From assembly GCF_047948215.1 (NCBI RefSeq), contig NC_134462.1, positions 114,837,937 to 114,901,936 of the forward strand: a DNA stretch of 64,000 nucleotides, written 5' to 3'. Made by a program: the position numbers and the translations under genes. The notes under the pieces are model-generated. The model was given only the letters and a program-made list of their open reading frames with translations. It was not told the DNA's origin and did no database searches. The stretch comes from Lycorma delicatula (taxonomy: Eukaryota > Arthropoda > Insecta > Hemiptera > Fulgoridae). Shown here piece after piece: positions 1 through 11,912 of the stretch (its first letter is position 1; every line of letters begins with the position of its first letter).

Positions 1-1200
1 GTTATAAATAGGAATAAAAATGTGTTAATTTTTAATATTTTTTTATCAGTTTTTATTTATCACTCATTCGATTAACGTAATCGATAAAAAATATATTCTT
101 CCCCTTTACGACCACTTTAAAATGAGGTTGATTGAACTACTTTGCCGTTTATAGGTTTTAAGCGATAAAAAAACGTATATTTCCGCAATTACCGTTTCAA
201 CGGTTTTCAAAAAAAGAAAACAAAAAATGTTAAAACTTTTATTCAAAATTTTATTTTAAGTTGCATTACATGTGATATCCATTTATTATCCCAGGAGAAT
301 ATGCCGATCATAGTGTACAGCTCCAATTTGATCCCAGTTACCCGTAACGTAACTTAGCCTTTTGGTAACAAATATAATTGTCTTTCCTTCTGGGAATATT
401 TTTATAAAATGCAATCTAAGACCTTCTTTGTAAAAGAGAAAGTTCTCTTTTCCAAGAAAGAGCTATGACTATTTTTTACTAAGAAGATGAAAATAAAAAT
501 TGTAAATGTTGGATAGTCTTTGCTACAATTACATAAATTTAATGGAAAAAAAATTAAATTTGGGCCTTTTCTGTTTTTCCCCCACAACGTTACAAACACG
601 GGTCTTCCAAATATATCTGAGAGAGGTCCAATATAATCATTACGTTTATAGGCTAAATTTGTCTAGATTATATTTATAATTTCTCTGAAAACTGTTCCCA
701 CACTGTTGTGTAACAACATTATTATTATAAATTTCTTACATGTAAAACATCTAACTTTAAACTGTGAATACGAAAGGAAATAAATGAGTGTAGAACAACT
801 GCTTTGTTAAAAACTTATTACATCTAATTTGTAATATCAATATGAAGGTAACTTATATAAAATAATAATTATTATATTTTTAATGAGTTTAATAGTTTTT
901 AAAAAAAAATAAATAATATTGCGAGGGAGAAACAGAAAAGACCCTTAAATTTTGCATTGGCCGGCTAGTCGAAGAAGTGATTAAAAAATTTATTTCTAAA
1001 CCAGCAGTGTGGTACTCATTCACAGCTATATAAGCCTGTTACGAAATGCGTATAGCAAAATAGTTATATCGCACCCGAATAATTGTTTTGCAGGAACAAA
1101 AAATTAGAACTAAGAACTTCAAACAATCTGGAATTCAGAACTTAAGGCAAATAACATTACCAATTATCTAGCCAAAATATAAAATTTATTTTCCATTAAT
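1..1200. other. AT-rich stretch, nothing recognised
   Basis: Simple AT-rich sequence with short poly-A and poly-T runs. The only open frame (402-599, minus) is short, low in complexity and resembles nothing I know. No repeat shared with the rest of the window was noticed. Confidence 0.5.
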
Positions 1201-2570
1201 CTTTTACTTCCTTGTACGAAGAAAAAGTATTGTGATCGTGAAAATTTTCGGTTTTCAGATTTCAACGGAAATATCCATTTTGACCAACCCTGAATCCATT
1301 TTGACTAGTTTCGGGGTGAAATTTGTACGTACGTATCTATGTTCTGAATGTACGTATGTATCTCGCATAACTCAAAAAGGATTAGCCGTATAACGTTGAA
1401 ATTTTGGATTTACGACTGTTGTAACATCTAGTTGTGGACCTTCCCTTTTTGATTGCTAACTATCCAAAGAATTTGGATTTGGACCTTTTCTTAACTGCAG
1501 TAACAAGCTGTCAAGCCCTCATTGAGAGCTTTTCAACGGCATGTCATAAATGGTACTTATTTTCATTGGTTCCAGAGTTGTAGCCAAATGAAATTTTAAT
1601 TAATGAAATATTTGGATCGTACAAAGGGAAGGAACATCAGTTCGAATCCGATTTCATTTCCTTTTTTTTTTAAGAACTGTACATACAATATTATTTCACT
1701 AATAACTTCTGAATTATACTTATATATATATATACACATATTTTTTTTTTATTGTTATTAATGAATTATTATTTATTGTAAAACTTTTTTTAGAATTAGA
1801 ATTTAATAATTATTTAATTTAATAATAAATTAAATTAAATTAAAAAGAAGTTGAAAAAAAAATTTCTGATTTCAACAAAAATATCCATTTTGACCATCCA
1901 GCAATTCATTCTGACTAGTTCGGTCTGATGTCTGTACGTACAAAATGTATTTATGTATGAACGTAGGTACGTGTATATCTCGCATAAAACAAAAACGATT
2001 AGCTGTAGGATGTTAAAATGTTGGATTTAGGACTGTTTTTTACACCTCCCTTTTGATCACAATCGACTAAACCAAAAGTGACCAAAAAAGATTGGATTTT
2101 GGACTTCTTAAGTTCAGTATTAAACCCTCATATAGAGTTTTTCAATGATTTATAAGTGGTACTTATTTTCATTGGTTCCACAGTTATAGCCAAATAAGAA
2201 TTTAATTAATGAAATATTTGGATCTTACAAGGGGAAGGCATATCGGCGATAACCCGACTTCATCTGTTTTTTAACTTTTTTTAATTTAAAGATTTTGATT
2301 TATTAATAGGTATTAACCTCTGATTGTAAAAAAAAACTTTTACCACAAATAATAATTCAATATTATTATTGATACTATATCAACATTATTTATTATAATT
2401 TTTGGTTTTTATAACAATAAAAAACAAAAAAAATTATGAAAAAATATCAGAAGTTATTAATGAAATAAAATTTACTTAAAAAATACTTTTCATTTAAAAA
2501 AAAAAAATGTGTATATATAATTTAATAGACGTAAAAGGAGGTCATATGGTGTCCACATCAGATTTTTTAT
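1201..2570 (-). mobile_element. Family A repeat, tandem dimer (copy A1)
   Basis: Two head-to-tail family A units in the orientation opposite to all other copies. The first unit begins with TTTTACTTCCTTGTACGAAG near 1203 and runs to about 1855 but lacks the distal hairpin end. The second (about 1857-2570) lacks the ACTTCC end but finishes with TGGTGTCCACATCAGATTTT. Shared landmarks in both units are the block about fibre words GACTAGTTTCGG, the TACGTACGTA palindromic run, and the 'attggttcca ... tatagccaaat' block. Non-coding. The junction suggests unequal crossing-over or insertion of one copy into another. Confidence 0.8.
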
Positions 2571-3076
2571 ACTAGGATATTGTCGTATTTTAAATAAAAG
2601 TAAGAAATAAAAGTCAGCTTCATATAAAACCGGTGATAATTTTCACTATATTTAGGACTAGTGTAAAGTCCTAAATGTTCGTAACTAAAACTAAATGTAA
2701 ATAAATGTCCTAATATATTTTAAATTAAGAAATAAGGTTAGTATATCAGTGAAGACAAAGGTAAGTTTATCATGAAAATTTCTTTAAAAAGGTTTAAGCA
2801 TGTGTATCACAGGATAAACAAACAAAAGCAAATCAAGGGGATTGACAATTGATCAGGTTTGGTACGATACGCAAAAACATTATGAAGATACGTATTTTTT
2901 TTTAGTAATGTAATTTATTTATATGTAATATTTATAACAAAAATATTACATATTTTTATGTAATAAAAATGACTACGGAGTAGCTGCAGCGGTGTTTTTC
3001 TTATGGAAGTTTATAACTGCTATTTACAATAAAAACATTCTATTCAGTTATCGGCTGTTATGTAGATTAGCCACAC
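2571..3076. other. AT-rich stretch, nothing recognised
   Basis: AT-rich unique-looking sequence between family A and a SINE. It contains a small repeated word (taaatgt/cctaa) near 2650-2715 but no coding signal. Confidence 0.4.
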
Positions 3077-3390
3077 CCTCCATGATAGCTACTCACCGGG
3101 TTGGTCTAGTGGTGAACGCGTCTTCGCAAATCAGCTGATTTGAAAGTCGGCGTTCCAGCGTTCAAGTCCTAGTAAAGGCAGTTACTTCTATACGGATTTG
3201 AATACTAGATCGCGGATACCAGTGTTCTTTGGTCGTTGGGTTTCAATTAACCATACATCTCAGAAATGATCGACCTGAGACTGTACAAGACTACAGTTCA
3301 CTTACACTCATACATATCATCCTTTGAAGTAATACCTGACGGTAATTTCCGGAGGCTAAACAGGAAAAAGGAAGCCTCTATGATAGCTAC
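3077..3390 (+). mobile_element. tRNA-derived SINE, family D copy 1, with target-site duplication
   Basis: Body 3093-3374. The head is tRNA-like: an A-box-like TGGTCTAGTGG at about 3104-3114 and a B-box-like GCGTTCAAGTCC ending near 3169, spaced as in a tRNA gene. An unrelated roughly 200-bp body follows, ending in a CAGGAAAAAGG tail. It is bordered by CCTCCATGATAGCTAC (3077-3092) and CCTCTATGATAGCTAC (3375-3390), a 16-bp target-site duplication with one mismatch. A second copy lies at 21058-21317 on the other strand. The tRNA part cannot fold into a full acceptor stem, so it is not a functional tRNA. Confidence 0.85.
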
Positions 3391-4315
3391 AATATAATAG
3401 ATAAACTATTAAAATATATATTAAGGAAGTTTAAATGTAAAGGAAAATATTTTGTATGAATCAAAAATTACAGTCAGTCATTAATCACAACTAATAGTCG
3501 AAATCTGTCTACTGATTTATAAATACTACCGTATTAAAAAGAATGACGTAATACGTGTTAACGATAAAAATAAATACCCGTGGAAATGTTGCAATATGCG
3601 ATATCATACGTAAATTTTTAATTTCCTTTACTCACGGCTGACCATTGGAATTAAAAAAAAAATAATAATTCAAGAGTCATCTCCATTTAACCCTGCGGTA
3701 CATGCGTTCGTCCCTGTTACCTAAATATCCGCCACTTGCGTCGTTTACACCGCATTCCATCATTTTACGTTTTGATTTAAAGAAACTGTGCGGAATGCCT
3801 GTATATAATAAAGTTTAGAACTTAGTTGGTTTATAAAAAAAATCTATTGCAATCTACGTGTTCTGTATGTTATAAATTAAAAACCTTTATTTTAAAAATA
3901 TAAAGAATTTTAACTAGTAAAACAATTTTTTTTTTGGTTCCAAATGATATTAATACGTAAGTAGTTAAAACAATCACAATCGAAGCTTGCTTTCTTATTT
4001 ATAACTACATAAACTGAATGAACGTAAATACATTTTGTAACTGATTTAACATTTATAAGCAAGAAATATTTATTTATATTGCAAGAACATCACGGATCTT
4101 CGATTCTTGAAGATTACACTAGTTTTATTAAAAAAAAAAAATATGGTATGAAGTGAATGATATGACTATCAACAAATAAAATTTGGCTGAGAAATTCAAA
4201 AAGTGTATTTTTATTTGTTCTAGAAAGGCAATAAATTTTAATAATAAATCCATAAGATAAAAACCACTAATTCATTAAAAAAAAATAAATAAATAAAGAA
4301 TATTCTAACAAAACG
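3391..4315. other. AT-rich stretch, nothing recognised
   Basis: AT-rich with one more mixed patch near 3680-3790. No open frame and no similarity to the repeats elsewhere in the window was seen. Confidence 0.4.
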
Positions 4316-4528
4316 CAGTGATATCAAAAAAATTTACAATGAAAAAGTAAACCGTTCAGTAAGAGTCTCGGAGACATAATTTCTTCTGCTCAAAAAAACA
4401 AAAAAAATTCTGTATTATAAATAAAACTGTTTTTAACAAAATGATACTGAAATCAAAAAAAGGTAAGATGCTACATTTCTATTATCACGATCTGTTACTA
4501 ATTTAGAATTTTGTTTAAAAAAAAATAC

Positions 4529-5029
4529 ATGTTAAATAAAACTCTGAATAAAAGACAGATTCTACGACGATACATCGGGAAAAACATTAAAAAAGACGGG
4601 ATTTGGAGAGTTACTCCAGACGAAGAGATTTACAAAACGATCATCCCGATAACTAATAAATTTAGAAAAAAGAGAATTTCCTTTCTAGGACATATTTTCA
4701 GAACGGAAGAGACCAGATTTATCAGACGGATAATCGAACTTTTCTGGAACAAGAAAAGCAGACCGAACTGGTTATACGAAGTACAGAAAGACATGGAGGA
4801 ATTAGACATAACCCGTGAAAACCTAAAAACGAAAACCGGAAACTATGAGAAATTAATAAATAATGAAATAAGATTCCTATCAAAACCTAAGAAAACAATA
4901 AGCCGGGTGTACTCTGAACAACAAAGGGCAAGAAGATCCGAAACCCTTAGAAATTACTGGCAAAAAAGAAAAGCTGAAAAACAACAAATCAGCAAGAAAA
5001 GAAAGAACTTCCCAAAAAAAATGAACTAA
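4529..5029 (+). CDS. Chimeric ORF: foldback arm start joined to LINE C-terminus (166 aa)
   Basis: The ORF is open from the ATG at 4529 to the TAA at 5027-5029. The first residues (MLNKTL) come from the foldback arm; the mirror arm also encodes MLNKT on the opposite strand. Everything after residue 6 comes from the inserted LINE tail. Visible parts are a basic RQILRRYIG segment near residues 9-17, an IPITNKFRKKRISFLGHIFR segment near 40-60, which is the usual 'RL-WLGH-RM' neighbourhood of LINE C-termini, and a lysine/arginine-rich end from about residue 125. No RT or endonuclease domain and no signal peptide are present. A TTG upstream at 4511 would lengthen the frame, but the ATG is the sensible start. 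Expression is unproven; an accidental open frame in a young insertion is the default view. Confidence 0.4.
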   Translation: MLNKTLNKRQILRRYIGKNIKKDGIWRVTPDEEIYKTIIPITNKFRKKRISFLGHIFRTEETRFIRRIIELFWNKKSRPNWLYEVQKDMEELDITRENLKTKTGNYEKLINNEIRFLSKPKKTISRVYSEQQRARRSETLRNYWQKRKAEKQQISKKRKNFPKKMN

Positions 5030-5064
5030 AATGATCCATTATGGTCTTAAAAGTAAAAAAAAAA
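4546..5064 (+). mobile_element. 5'-truncated LINE tail inserted in the foldback, with target-site duplication
   Basis: The insert starts at 'gaataaaagacag' and ends in a run of A at 5055-5064. It is flanked by AAAACTCT at 4538-4545 and 5065-5072, and removing it restores the left foldback arm. Its translation matches the C-terminal tail common to many non-LTR retrotransposons: RQILRRYIG, then RISFLGHIFRTEE, then a basic WQKRKAEKQQ-type end. Related decayed tails lie at 5800-6540 (KRRILRKILG) and 60490-60745. The clade cannot be assigned because the RT domain is missing. Confidence 0.85.
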
Positions 5065-5400
5065 AAAACTCTTACCGGCCTGATTTCATTTATATGTTAT
5101 ACATATCACATTTACAAAAATAATACAGTTCTTATGATTATTCGTTGTTTAATAAATGAAATCGGTAAGGGTTTTATTTAACATGTATTTTTTTTACACA
5201 ACATTCTAAATTAATAACAGATTTGAGTAGAAATGTAGTGTCTTACCTTTTTTCATATAGTACCATTTTGTTAAAAACAAAGTTTATTTATTTATATTAC
5301 AGAAAATTTTGTTTTTTGAGCGGAAGAAATTATATCTGCGAGACTCTTACGGTACGGTTTACGATTTCATTGTAATTTGTTTGGAGTTTTCATTACACTA

Positions 5401-5799
5401 TTAAATAATAATTCCTATATGTTAACAGTAAACTTATTTTTTTTTTTTTACTATGTTCTCCTAGACACTTTATTTACAAAAAAAGGGAGTTATATTCTAA
5501 ATATATTTTTGAAAATCATTTGTCAGTCTTTTTTATATATGTTCCTGGAATGTATGATTATCATATTACTTATACTGTAAGATTATCTATGATACTGGCT
5601 AAACTTCCCACAACTGATTAAAATCGTTTCTACTGTTTCGTTTTTACTCTATTTTAATTTTTACTTTTTTAGCTCGAATTATTAAATTCAAAGCAAAATG
5701 AGCGAAGTTTACTACTAATTAAAATGTATGATTGAAACTGGCCCAAGGTTGTATTATTACTTTTTAAAAAAAATTAAAATAATAACAGCAATTATTTAG
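5401..5799. other. AT-rich stretch, nothing recognised
   Basis: The hydrophobic open frame at 5377-5580 is phenylalanine/leucine-rich because of T-rich sequence and is probably meaningless. No repeat similarity seen. Confidence 0.4.
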
Positions 5800-6540
5800 A
5801 TATCCAACCTGCTGGGATGGAAAAGGAATCAATCATCATCAGGCTCAATAAGATTCTAAAATCTTATTGCCTAACGAAGGACATGTACAATAACAAACGG
5901 ATCTCAAGGATGGATAAGATCAGGTAATATACCACGGTAATCCGATCAAAAGTTTCATACGCGGCAGAATACGTAGTTTAGATTTAATTTTCCAAGCATA
6001 TGACACCATTGGTATTAATATATTTTATATAAAGAATGCGTAGTTCTGAATCAAGGGGGAAATAAATAAACTGGAACTTGGTAAAAGACGGATACTAAGG
6101 AAAATCCTAGGGCTCAGAAAAACTAACGATGATTAGAAATTAAGGAAAAGTGAGAAACTTTACCGGGAGTTGCATAGAATCACGGAAGCAGTACGTAAGC
6201 GATGACGCATTTTACAGACACATCACAAGAATGAATTCAGACAGGCTTACGAAGAGAATTTTTGACAAATGTAATGGTAACAAAACTAATGTTAAATGTT
6301 CAACCAAGTTAAGGAAGACCTAAAGGTAGCAAACATAAATATAATGGATTTATAGGCAGGAAGATGCTTAGGAAAAAATCTTAGAATTCAAAGAGATCCA
6401 GAAGGAGAAGGAAGAATGCGCTAACCTAAGAAGGGTCAAAAGAAAGAATGAAGCGGCACAGTGAAAGAATGAGGGAATATCAGAGAGCTAAAAAACTAGC
6501 CAGAAGTTATTCTCTGTGGTCCTATAGTGACCGGTGTCGA
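5800..6540 (+). pseudogene. Decayed LINE C-terminal region, same family as 4546-5064
   Basis: In broken frames one reads NNKRISRMDKIR, VIRSKVSYAAEYV, then LELGKRRILRKILGLRKT (around 6070-6130). Further on come a VKEDLKVANINIMDL stretch (around 6310-6350) and a basic end with HSERMREYQRAKK (around 6460-6490). The order matches the C-terminal part of a non-LTR retrotransposon pol, after the RT core. At least four stops and several frameshifts make it dead. The tail 'gtggtcctatagtga' resembles the tail of the 4546-5064 copy. Confidence 0.65.
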
Positions 6541-8017
6541 TAAAAAAACACCAATAATAAAACTAACGCACTGATGTAATCTATTCAAACGATACAAAAA
6601 TTAGTTTAAACAGATGAAAGTTAATAAAAAAAAAGTCTCTTGCAGAAAAACACAATTAAGAATATGAATAACGAGCAAAATATTCTGTACGTGATTAAAT
6701 GTATTAAAACGTTAAAAATAAATAATGAAATAAAATTATGATAATTAACGTAAAATAAATTAAAAATTAATTTATCCTTGCTAAAAACACAAAACAATAT
6801 ATTTTTGTTATTTCTTGGTCATTTAATTAAATTAATAACTATAGAATATTACGAGAGTGTACATTATAGCTTATAGTAGTCGAATGTAACGAATACGAAC
6901 TGAAATACAAATACGTAATATGATTAATGATTTAACCGTTATATCCATTAAACTTTGCTAAATGATTAGTGGAACAAACAGTTAAGTTATGAAGAGAGTT
7001 CAAAGAGAATGGTGGGGGAATTTGGAAGAGCAATTAGTTGAACTTCAGTTGTGATGTATTAATTTGTGTAAAATATTCACGTCGAATGGATTTAGTAAGA
7101 GAAGTACAGAGCAATGAGAACGAAAAAAGGGAGATAGAGAAATATAGAGAGAGAGAGAGAAAGCGAGAGTGTGTGAGCGATAAAAAAAAGCAAAAAGAGA
7201 AAGATCGATTAACATGATATTATGAACTCAACTTTAAAAGTCATTACATTAAAAAATAAAACGAAATAAATGAAAAAATGAAAAACTGAGCTTCGACTAT
7301 TAACATAAATTTCTTTTATTAATTCCCTATGTTTGGAAAGCTTTAATTACAAGAACCTCTGATGTTCTCTACAAGTAGTGGCGGTAGATGAATTTTTTTT
7401 CTTTTAGGCGCCACGCCATAACTGTAGAACATTTATATTCGTTAGAAGAACATTAACTGTTTATACATCATTAAAGAGGATTCCGCTTTTCTACACAGTT
7501 CTCTTATAAGAAAGATTCAGAAGTACAGTTAAAAAATAAAGAAAAGAAAAAATGGTGTGGAAATGAGAACACGCCTGGTCGATTGCTCTACTGAATAATG
7601 TTTGGTCTTCATTCAAGCTACTGCTATATAACTATCATACAACAGAAGCAAAACTACTTCAAAAATATTACTTTTTTATAAAAATTATAACAAAATAAAA
7701 TTATATTTATATTATTATTTTCCTGTACTTCCTGTTTTAAACGAAAATTATGTCGAACAAACTGTAACAGTGTTTCCTGGAAATAAAAGTTACATATTTA
7801 GGTTATTAAAGCTTTACAATCTATTAAAGGTTATGAAAACTTTTGTCCTATAGGAAATTTTGTCGTCCATCGTTCGACTTGTGACTGTCAAAATATTAAT
7901 CAAACACAACTGAAATTGAGCAAACAGCTTATTCTATTAATCTAAAGTAAAATATATAAAATAAATAATAACGAAATCATCCTAAAGACAGCTTTTTTAA
8001 ACCTTTTTATAGTTTAA
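6541..8017. other. AT-rich intergenic sequence with a GA microsatellite
   Basis: No coding signal. A (GA)n purine-rich tract lies near 7130-7170. Otherwise AT-rich unique-looking DNA. Confidence 0.45.
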
Positions 8018-8317
8018 TAGATAGATTATACAAAGTATGTAATATTTACGAAAAAGGGGAAGTTCCGTCCGACTTCAAAAGAGTGTTATGTCATGATACC
8101 AAATAAAGCAGGAGCAAATAAATGTGAAGATACAGAACAATTAGCTTTATTCGTGCATCAAAAATCTTAACTAGAATTCCGTACAGAAGAATTGAGAGGA
8201 GAACGGAAGAAGATCAATTTGGTTTCAGAAAAAGTATAGGGACAAGGGAAGCAATTTTAGGGCTCAGATTAATAGTAGAAGGAAGATTAAAGAAAAACAA
8301 TCCAACATGCTTGGCTA
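8018..8317 (+). pseudogene. Internal RT fragment of the RTE-like family
   Basis: This piece aligns by eye with 18398-18715: RLYKVCNIYEKGEVPSDF, then ASKILTRIPYRRIERR, DQFGFRKS and REAILGLRLIVEGRLKKN. It covers the RT fingers before catalytic motif A and stops just where the FIDIEKAFD motif would begin. It is truncated on both sides with no poly-A, so it is a deletion remnant rather than a simple 5'-truncated insertion. Confidence 0.75.
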
Positions 8318-8430
8318 AAGTTCGAGTTCTACTTATACTTTACGTTTGCTAATCAAAATAAAAGTAATATTTACTTGTTAACATGCTATTCATTCCAAAC
8401 TTCTCCAACTATTCATTTATCTCCTAGGAA

Positions 8431-8600
8431 ATTTTTTTTTTTTTTTTTAGCCTTCGAGATCACCATTAGGTATTGCTACAAAAGATAAGATGTAATGGCA
8501 ATTTTGTCGTGTATGAAAATGCCGTGCCTGACCGGGATTGAAACCCGAGACCTCCGGATGAAAGGACGAGACGCTACCACTTGCGCCACGGAGACCGGCA
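8431..8600 (-). mobile_element. tRNA-derived SINE, family C copy 1
   Basis: Reading the minus strand: a tRNA-like head starting GGCCTCCGTGGCG-like, an A-box AGTGGTAGCGTCTCG, a 'TTTCATCCGGAGG' anticodon-arm region, and a B-box variant GGTTTCAATCC. Then comes a short body beginning 'GGCACGGCATTTTC' and a 17-nt A tail, seen as T at 8432-8448 on the plus strand. The B-box has one substitution. Same family as 24793, 30989, 45848, 59767 and 60896. Confidence 0.8.
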
Positions 8601-9244
8601 TCTCTGAGGCATTTACGAAATTAAAATATACGTATTGATGTGAGTGTATCTATCTTTCTTATGAAATATAATTATAGATTTTTAAATTTTTTCACAAAAA
8701 AAATTTATTTCCTAATTTCAATTTCTTTTTATGATTCTAAGAATCTTCCTGCGGCGAATGAGAAAATCTTGGAATATAGATGTACTAAATCACTAATTTT
8801 AATGCTACATTGGTAAAATCAGTGATTAATGATGAATAAAGCTGCATAGCTGGGTGGTCTGCTTCCATATGTGACCTTCGCCCTTGTTTCATTAATTAAC
8901 ATGTCGTATAACATTATTACATAGGAACTAATAAAAATAAGTTAAAAAGTAAATTTAGTTTATGTATAATACTTAATTTGTTTTTGTACTTACGCAACAT
9001 CGACTTATTTTTGGTTTTAAATGTAATTATTACGATTATTGTATTCCCTTAATTAAAACTATAAATTTATCTGTTATTCGGTGATGATTAAGATATTAAT
9101 TTATTTTTTTAAATGAATATTACGAAAATCTAAGGTTCAATGCCCTTTTCAGAAAATAATAATAAAGTGCCTTTCATCAGATCTCAGTTAAAGTAGCAGT
9201 AATTGTAAACAAAGAATGCTTAGTCACAATAGCTATGATATAGC
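8601..9244. other. AT-rich stretch, nothing recognised
   Basis: No open frame or known repeat noticed between the SINE and the Tc1-like element. Confidence 0.4.
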
Positions 9245-10131
9245 GTGTTTCAAAATGAGCTGACACTTTATTTTTTAAAATAAAAAATAAAAAATCTTTT
9301 ATTTGATAATTGATAATATTTTTGTTTTATTAGAAAATAGTGACGTGGAGGTAATATGTGAAACAAATCATCTGACAAATGAACGCCCCGACCTTGGCTG
9401 TACATGTTCACTCTTTTGAACAGATTTCCCTAAACATGATGACGTAATTGCTGGGAAGTGTTTGGCAATGTTGTGTCGAATTTTTTTCTTTGAGCTCCTC
9501 AATTTTTTGGTTTATTAATGTATAGTTTATCCTTAAGAATGACCTCCAAAGAAAAAGGTCTAACACTATCAAGTCACATGATTTTGGTGGTTAATTTACA
9601 ACACTTCGCTGCGAGAAAACATGACCGTTAAATCTTTCTTGCAATAAGGTTTCATTGGCAGTGTGGCATGTTGCACCGTCTTGTTGAAATCACATCTACA
9701 TCATTAATTTTAATTCAAAAATATTTGAAATCATCTCACGTTATCGAACTCCATTGACGGTAACGGCATTTTCAGTTTCGAAGAAGTAAGGTCCAATAAA
9801 TCAATCCCCCAGTCCAAAATCTACACCAAACCATGACCCGTCGAGTATGCATAGAGTGTTCAATTTTTTGGGGGGATTTTTTGATCCTCAAATTCAAAAA
9901 TTTTCTTTACTGACGAAGCCGTAAGAAGAAAATGTGCCTCATCGCCAAAATTATTTTTTTTTTTGAAAACTCATTATCAACTCGTAAACTTTTTGCGCGT
10001 TGTTGAGGTGTGTGATTTTCCATAATTTAACCTCAGTATTTACTGATAACAGCATATAAAAATCTGTACTCTGGTTTTACCACCAAAAAAAAAATTGCGG
10101 AAAATTTAAAATATCAGTTAATTTTGGGACA
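9245..10131 (-). mobile_element. Decayed Tc1/mariner-superfamily element
   Basis: Minus-strand translation in broken frames gives FGDEAHFLL near 9930-9955, which is the first catalytic Asp region. It then gives a CDFNKT/QHATLPM stretch (a frameshifted 'QQDGAT-CHT', second Asp region) near 9640-9690, and PPKSCDL followed by FLW near 9560-9590 (third Asp region). The layout matches insect Tc1/mariner transposases of the kind with GDEAHF and RSCDLTPLDFFLW motifs. Ends look like imperfect terminal inverted repeats: TGTTTCAAAATGAGCTGACA (about 9246-9265) against the complement TGTCCCAAAATTAACTGATA (about 10111-10130). The N-terminal HTH is absent; a separate HTH remnant of the same kind is at 33391-33660. 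Confidence 0.7.
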
Positions 10132-11225
10132 TCATTTACATTAAAATGACTTTCTGACAATGTCAGAAAAAAACAAAATTGTTAGTAAAGAGTTGTGTGT
10201 TCCAGTTGACTACCTTAATCAAATGAATTTTTTATCATCAGAATTATACTACATTCCAAGCATAACTGCTTGTTCTACTGCTAACAGTAGAACAAAAATT
10301 TTAGTTTAGTTGTTTCTTTAGACAAAAAATAAATTTTTGTACGTTAAATTAAATTCTTTCATAATTAACACATATGATGTATTTAAAGAACTTTCAACAT
10401 ATAAAAATTATATTTGCAACTTTTGTTTTCACCTGTAAAGGAATTCCACTCCTTTTCTCAAAACAGTTTTTTTTTAATTTATTAGATACGACGCATTTAA
10501 GAAAAAAATTAAACAGATGAAAATGACATTCAACATAGTTTTTAACAACTACTGTAAGACAATTTTTTAAAATTAAACTGCGAATCCGACCCATCCCTAA
10601 GAATTTATTTTAATACAAGATAAAAATTTAAACGAAAGAAATTTATCAAAATAGAGCTGTAGAAATTTTGACCACCAAAAAACAGAATAAAAAAGGCTGA
10701 CAAAGTTGTAATACTTTCCTGGCATTGGTTATTTATTCTTATAGTGTAAAAATAGTTAAATTAAAAAAGTTACTTAATATTTCTTTAGGGAGGGGTTAAT
10801 TTATGATGAAGTTTTTTGTAAAATTATCAGTATATATTTAAATAAACTCCAAAATATTTTTAAATTAAAAACATCGGTATTTTTCTCTGTTTCACCACCT
10901 CCAAGAATTTTTATTTTTGTTTTTCTTAGTTTACTAAATTAAATAGAAGAAACTGAAAAAAATTCCTCAGAAAAATGTAAAACCAATAAAAAATTAAATA
11001 ATTTTTTTTTGGGTTGGGGAGAAAGTCATGATGAAATTATATTGTAATATTATTACAATAAAAAACATTAAAAAATTAAATAAACCAAACCAGTTTTAAA
11101 AAATTTCAAAAATCAATATTTTTATACATTTTTTATATGGTGGTATATATTTTTATACCACCAAAATTGCCCTCAAACTATTTATTTTGAATCGCTTGCA
11201 GTGCCACTATGCCTAGGAAGACATT
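10132..11225. other. AT-rich stretch with a small hairpin
   Basis: No gene recognised; the minus frame at 10394-10594 has no known features. A perfect 9-bp hairpin GGTGGTATA / TATACCACC with a 6-nt loop lies at 11139-11162. Confidence 0.4.
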
Positions 11226-11912
11226 AAAAAAAATCTGATGTGGACATCACATGACTTCCATGTACGCCTATTAAATTACATATACACATTCTTAAAAGTA
11301 CATAAAATTTAATTTGGCTAATAACTTCTGAGTTTTTTTTATATATTTTTTTTAATGTTATTATTGAATTATTATTAATTGTAACGTTTTTTTTTTTTAC
11401 AATCAGATGTTAATAATTATTAATAAATCAATATATTTAAATTACAAAAAGTTAAAAAAAAATAAAGGAAATGATTAAGATTCGAACCGATGTGCCTTCC
11501 CATTCAGATCTAAATATTTCATTAATTAAAATTCTATTTGGCTATAACTGTGGAACCAACAAATTGGTACTACTTACGATATATCATTCAAAAGCACTCA
11601 TTGAGGGCTATTACGGCAGTTAAGAAAAAGTCCAAAAACCAATTTTTTTGGATTTTGGGTACTATTGGTCCAGTCGATTGCAATCAAACGAAGAGGTGCA
11701 CAACTACATGTTACAACAGCCCTAAATACAAAATTTCAACATTCTCCGGCTAATCGTTTTTAAGATATGCGAGATACATACAAACGTACGTGCAGACGTC
11801 ACAGTAGTCAAAATGGATTCAAGAATGGTCAAAATGGTCATTTCCGTTGAAATTTGAAAACCGAAATTTTTCGCGATTACAATACTTCTTTGTTGGTACA
11901 AGGAAGTAAAAA
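11226..11912 (+). mobile_element. Family A repeat (copy A2)
   Basis: Starts AAATCTGATGTGGACATCAC and ends ACAAGGAAGTAAAAA. All blocks are present in order: GTACGCCTATTAAATTACAT near the 5' end, an AT-rich part, 'gattcgaaccgatgtgcctt', 'tatttggctataactgtgga', 'gtcgattgcaatcaaa', the ACGTACG run, and the terminal ACTTC...GGAAGT hairpin. The open frame at 11538-11753 recurs as similar fragments in other copies only because the DNA repeats; it is not a gene. Confidence 0.85.

Larger units (their letters stand above)
4316..5400. mobile_element. Foldback element with arms of about 245 bp
   Basis: Left arm 4329-4546 continues after an inserted LINE as 5067-5093. Read in reverse complement, the right arm (about 5152-5381) matches it at roughly 85% by eye, for example TAAGAGTCTCG in both, TTTTTAACAAAATG in both and AATACATGTTAAATAAAAC in both. 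The loop is about 5094-5151. Weaker similarity extends outward to CAGTG (4316-4320) and the complement of TAGTG (5396-5400), giving hAT-like ends, but I could not find a matching 8-bp target duplication outside them. Non-coding on its own; probably a foldback or MITE-type DNA element. Confidence 0.8.

Noticed and set aside
1201..2570. Family A as a classical Helitron
   Set aside because: Terminal hairpins are suggestive, but there is no TC start, no CTRR end and no A/T insertion rule that I can show.
3093..3170. Possible tRNA gene
   Set aside because: Part of SINE-D, bounded by target duplications, with no acceptor stem.
11538..11753. Open frame resembling those at 32405-32587, 43272-43484 and 52335-52577
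   Set aside because: All lie in family A copies, and the similarity is at DNA level with frames shifting between copies, so they are by-products of the repeat.
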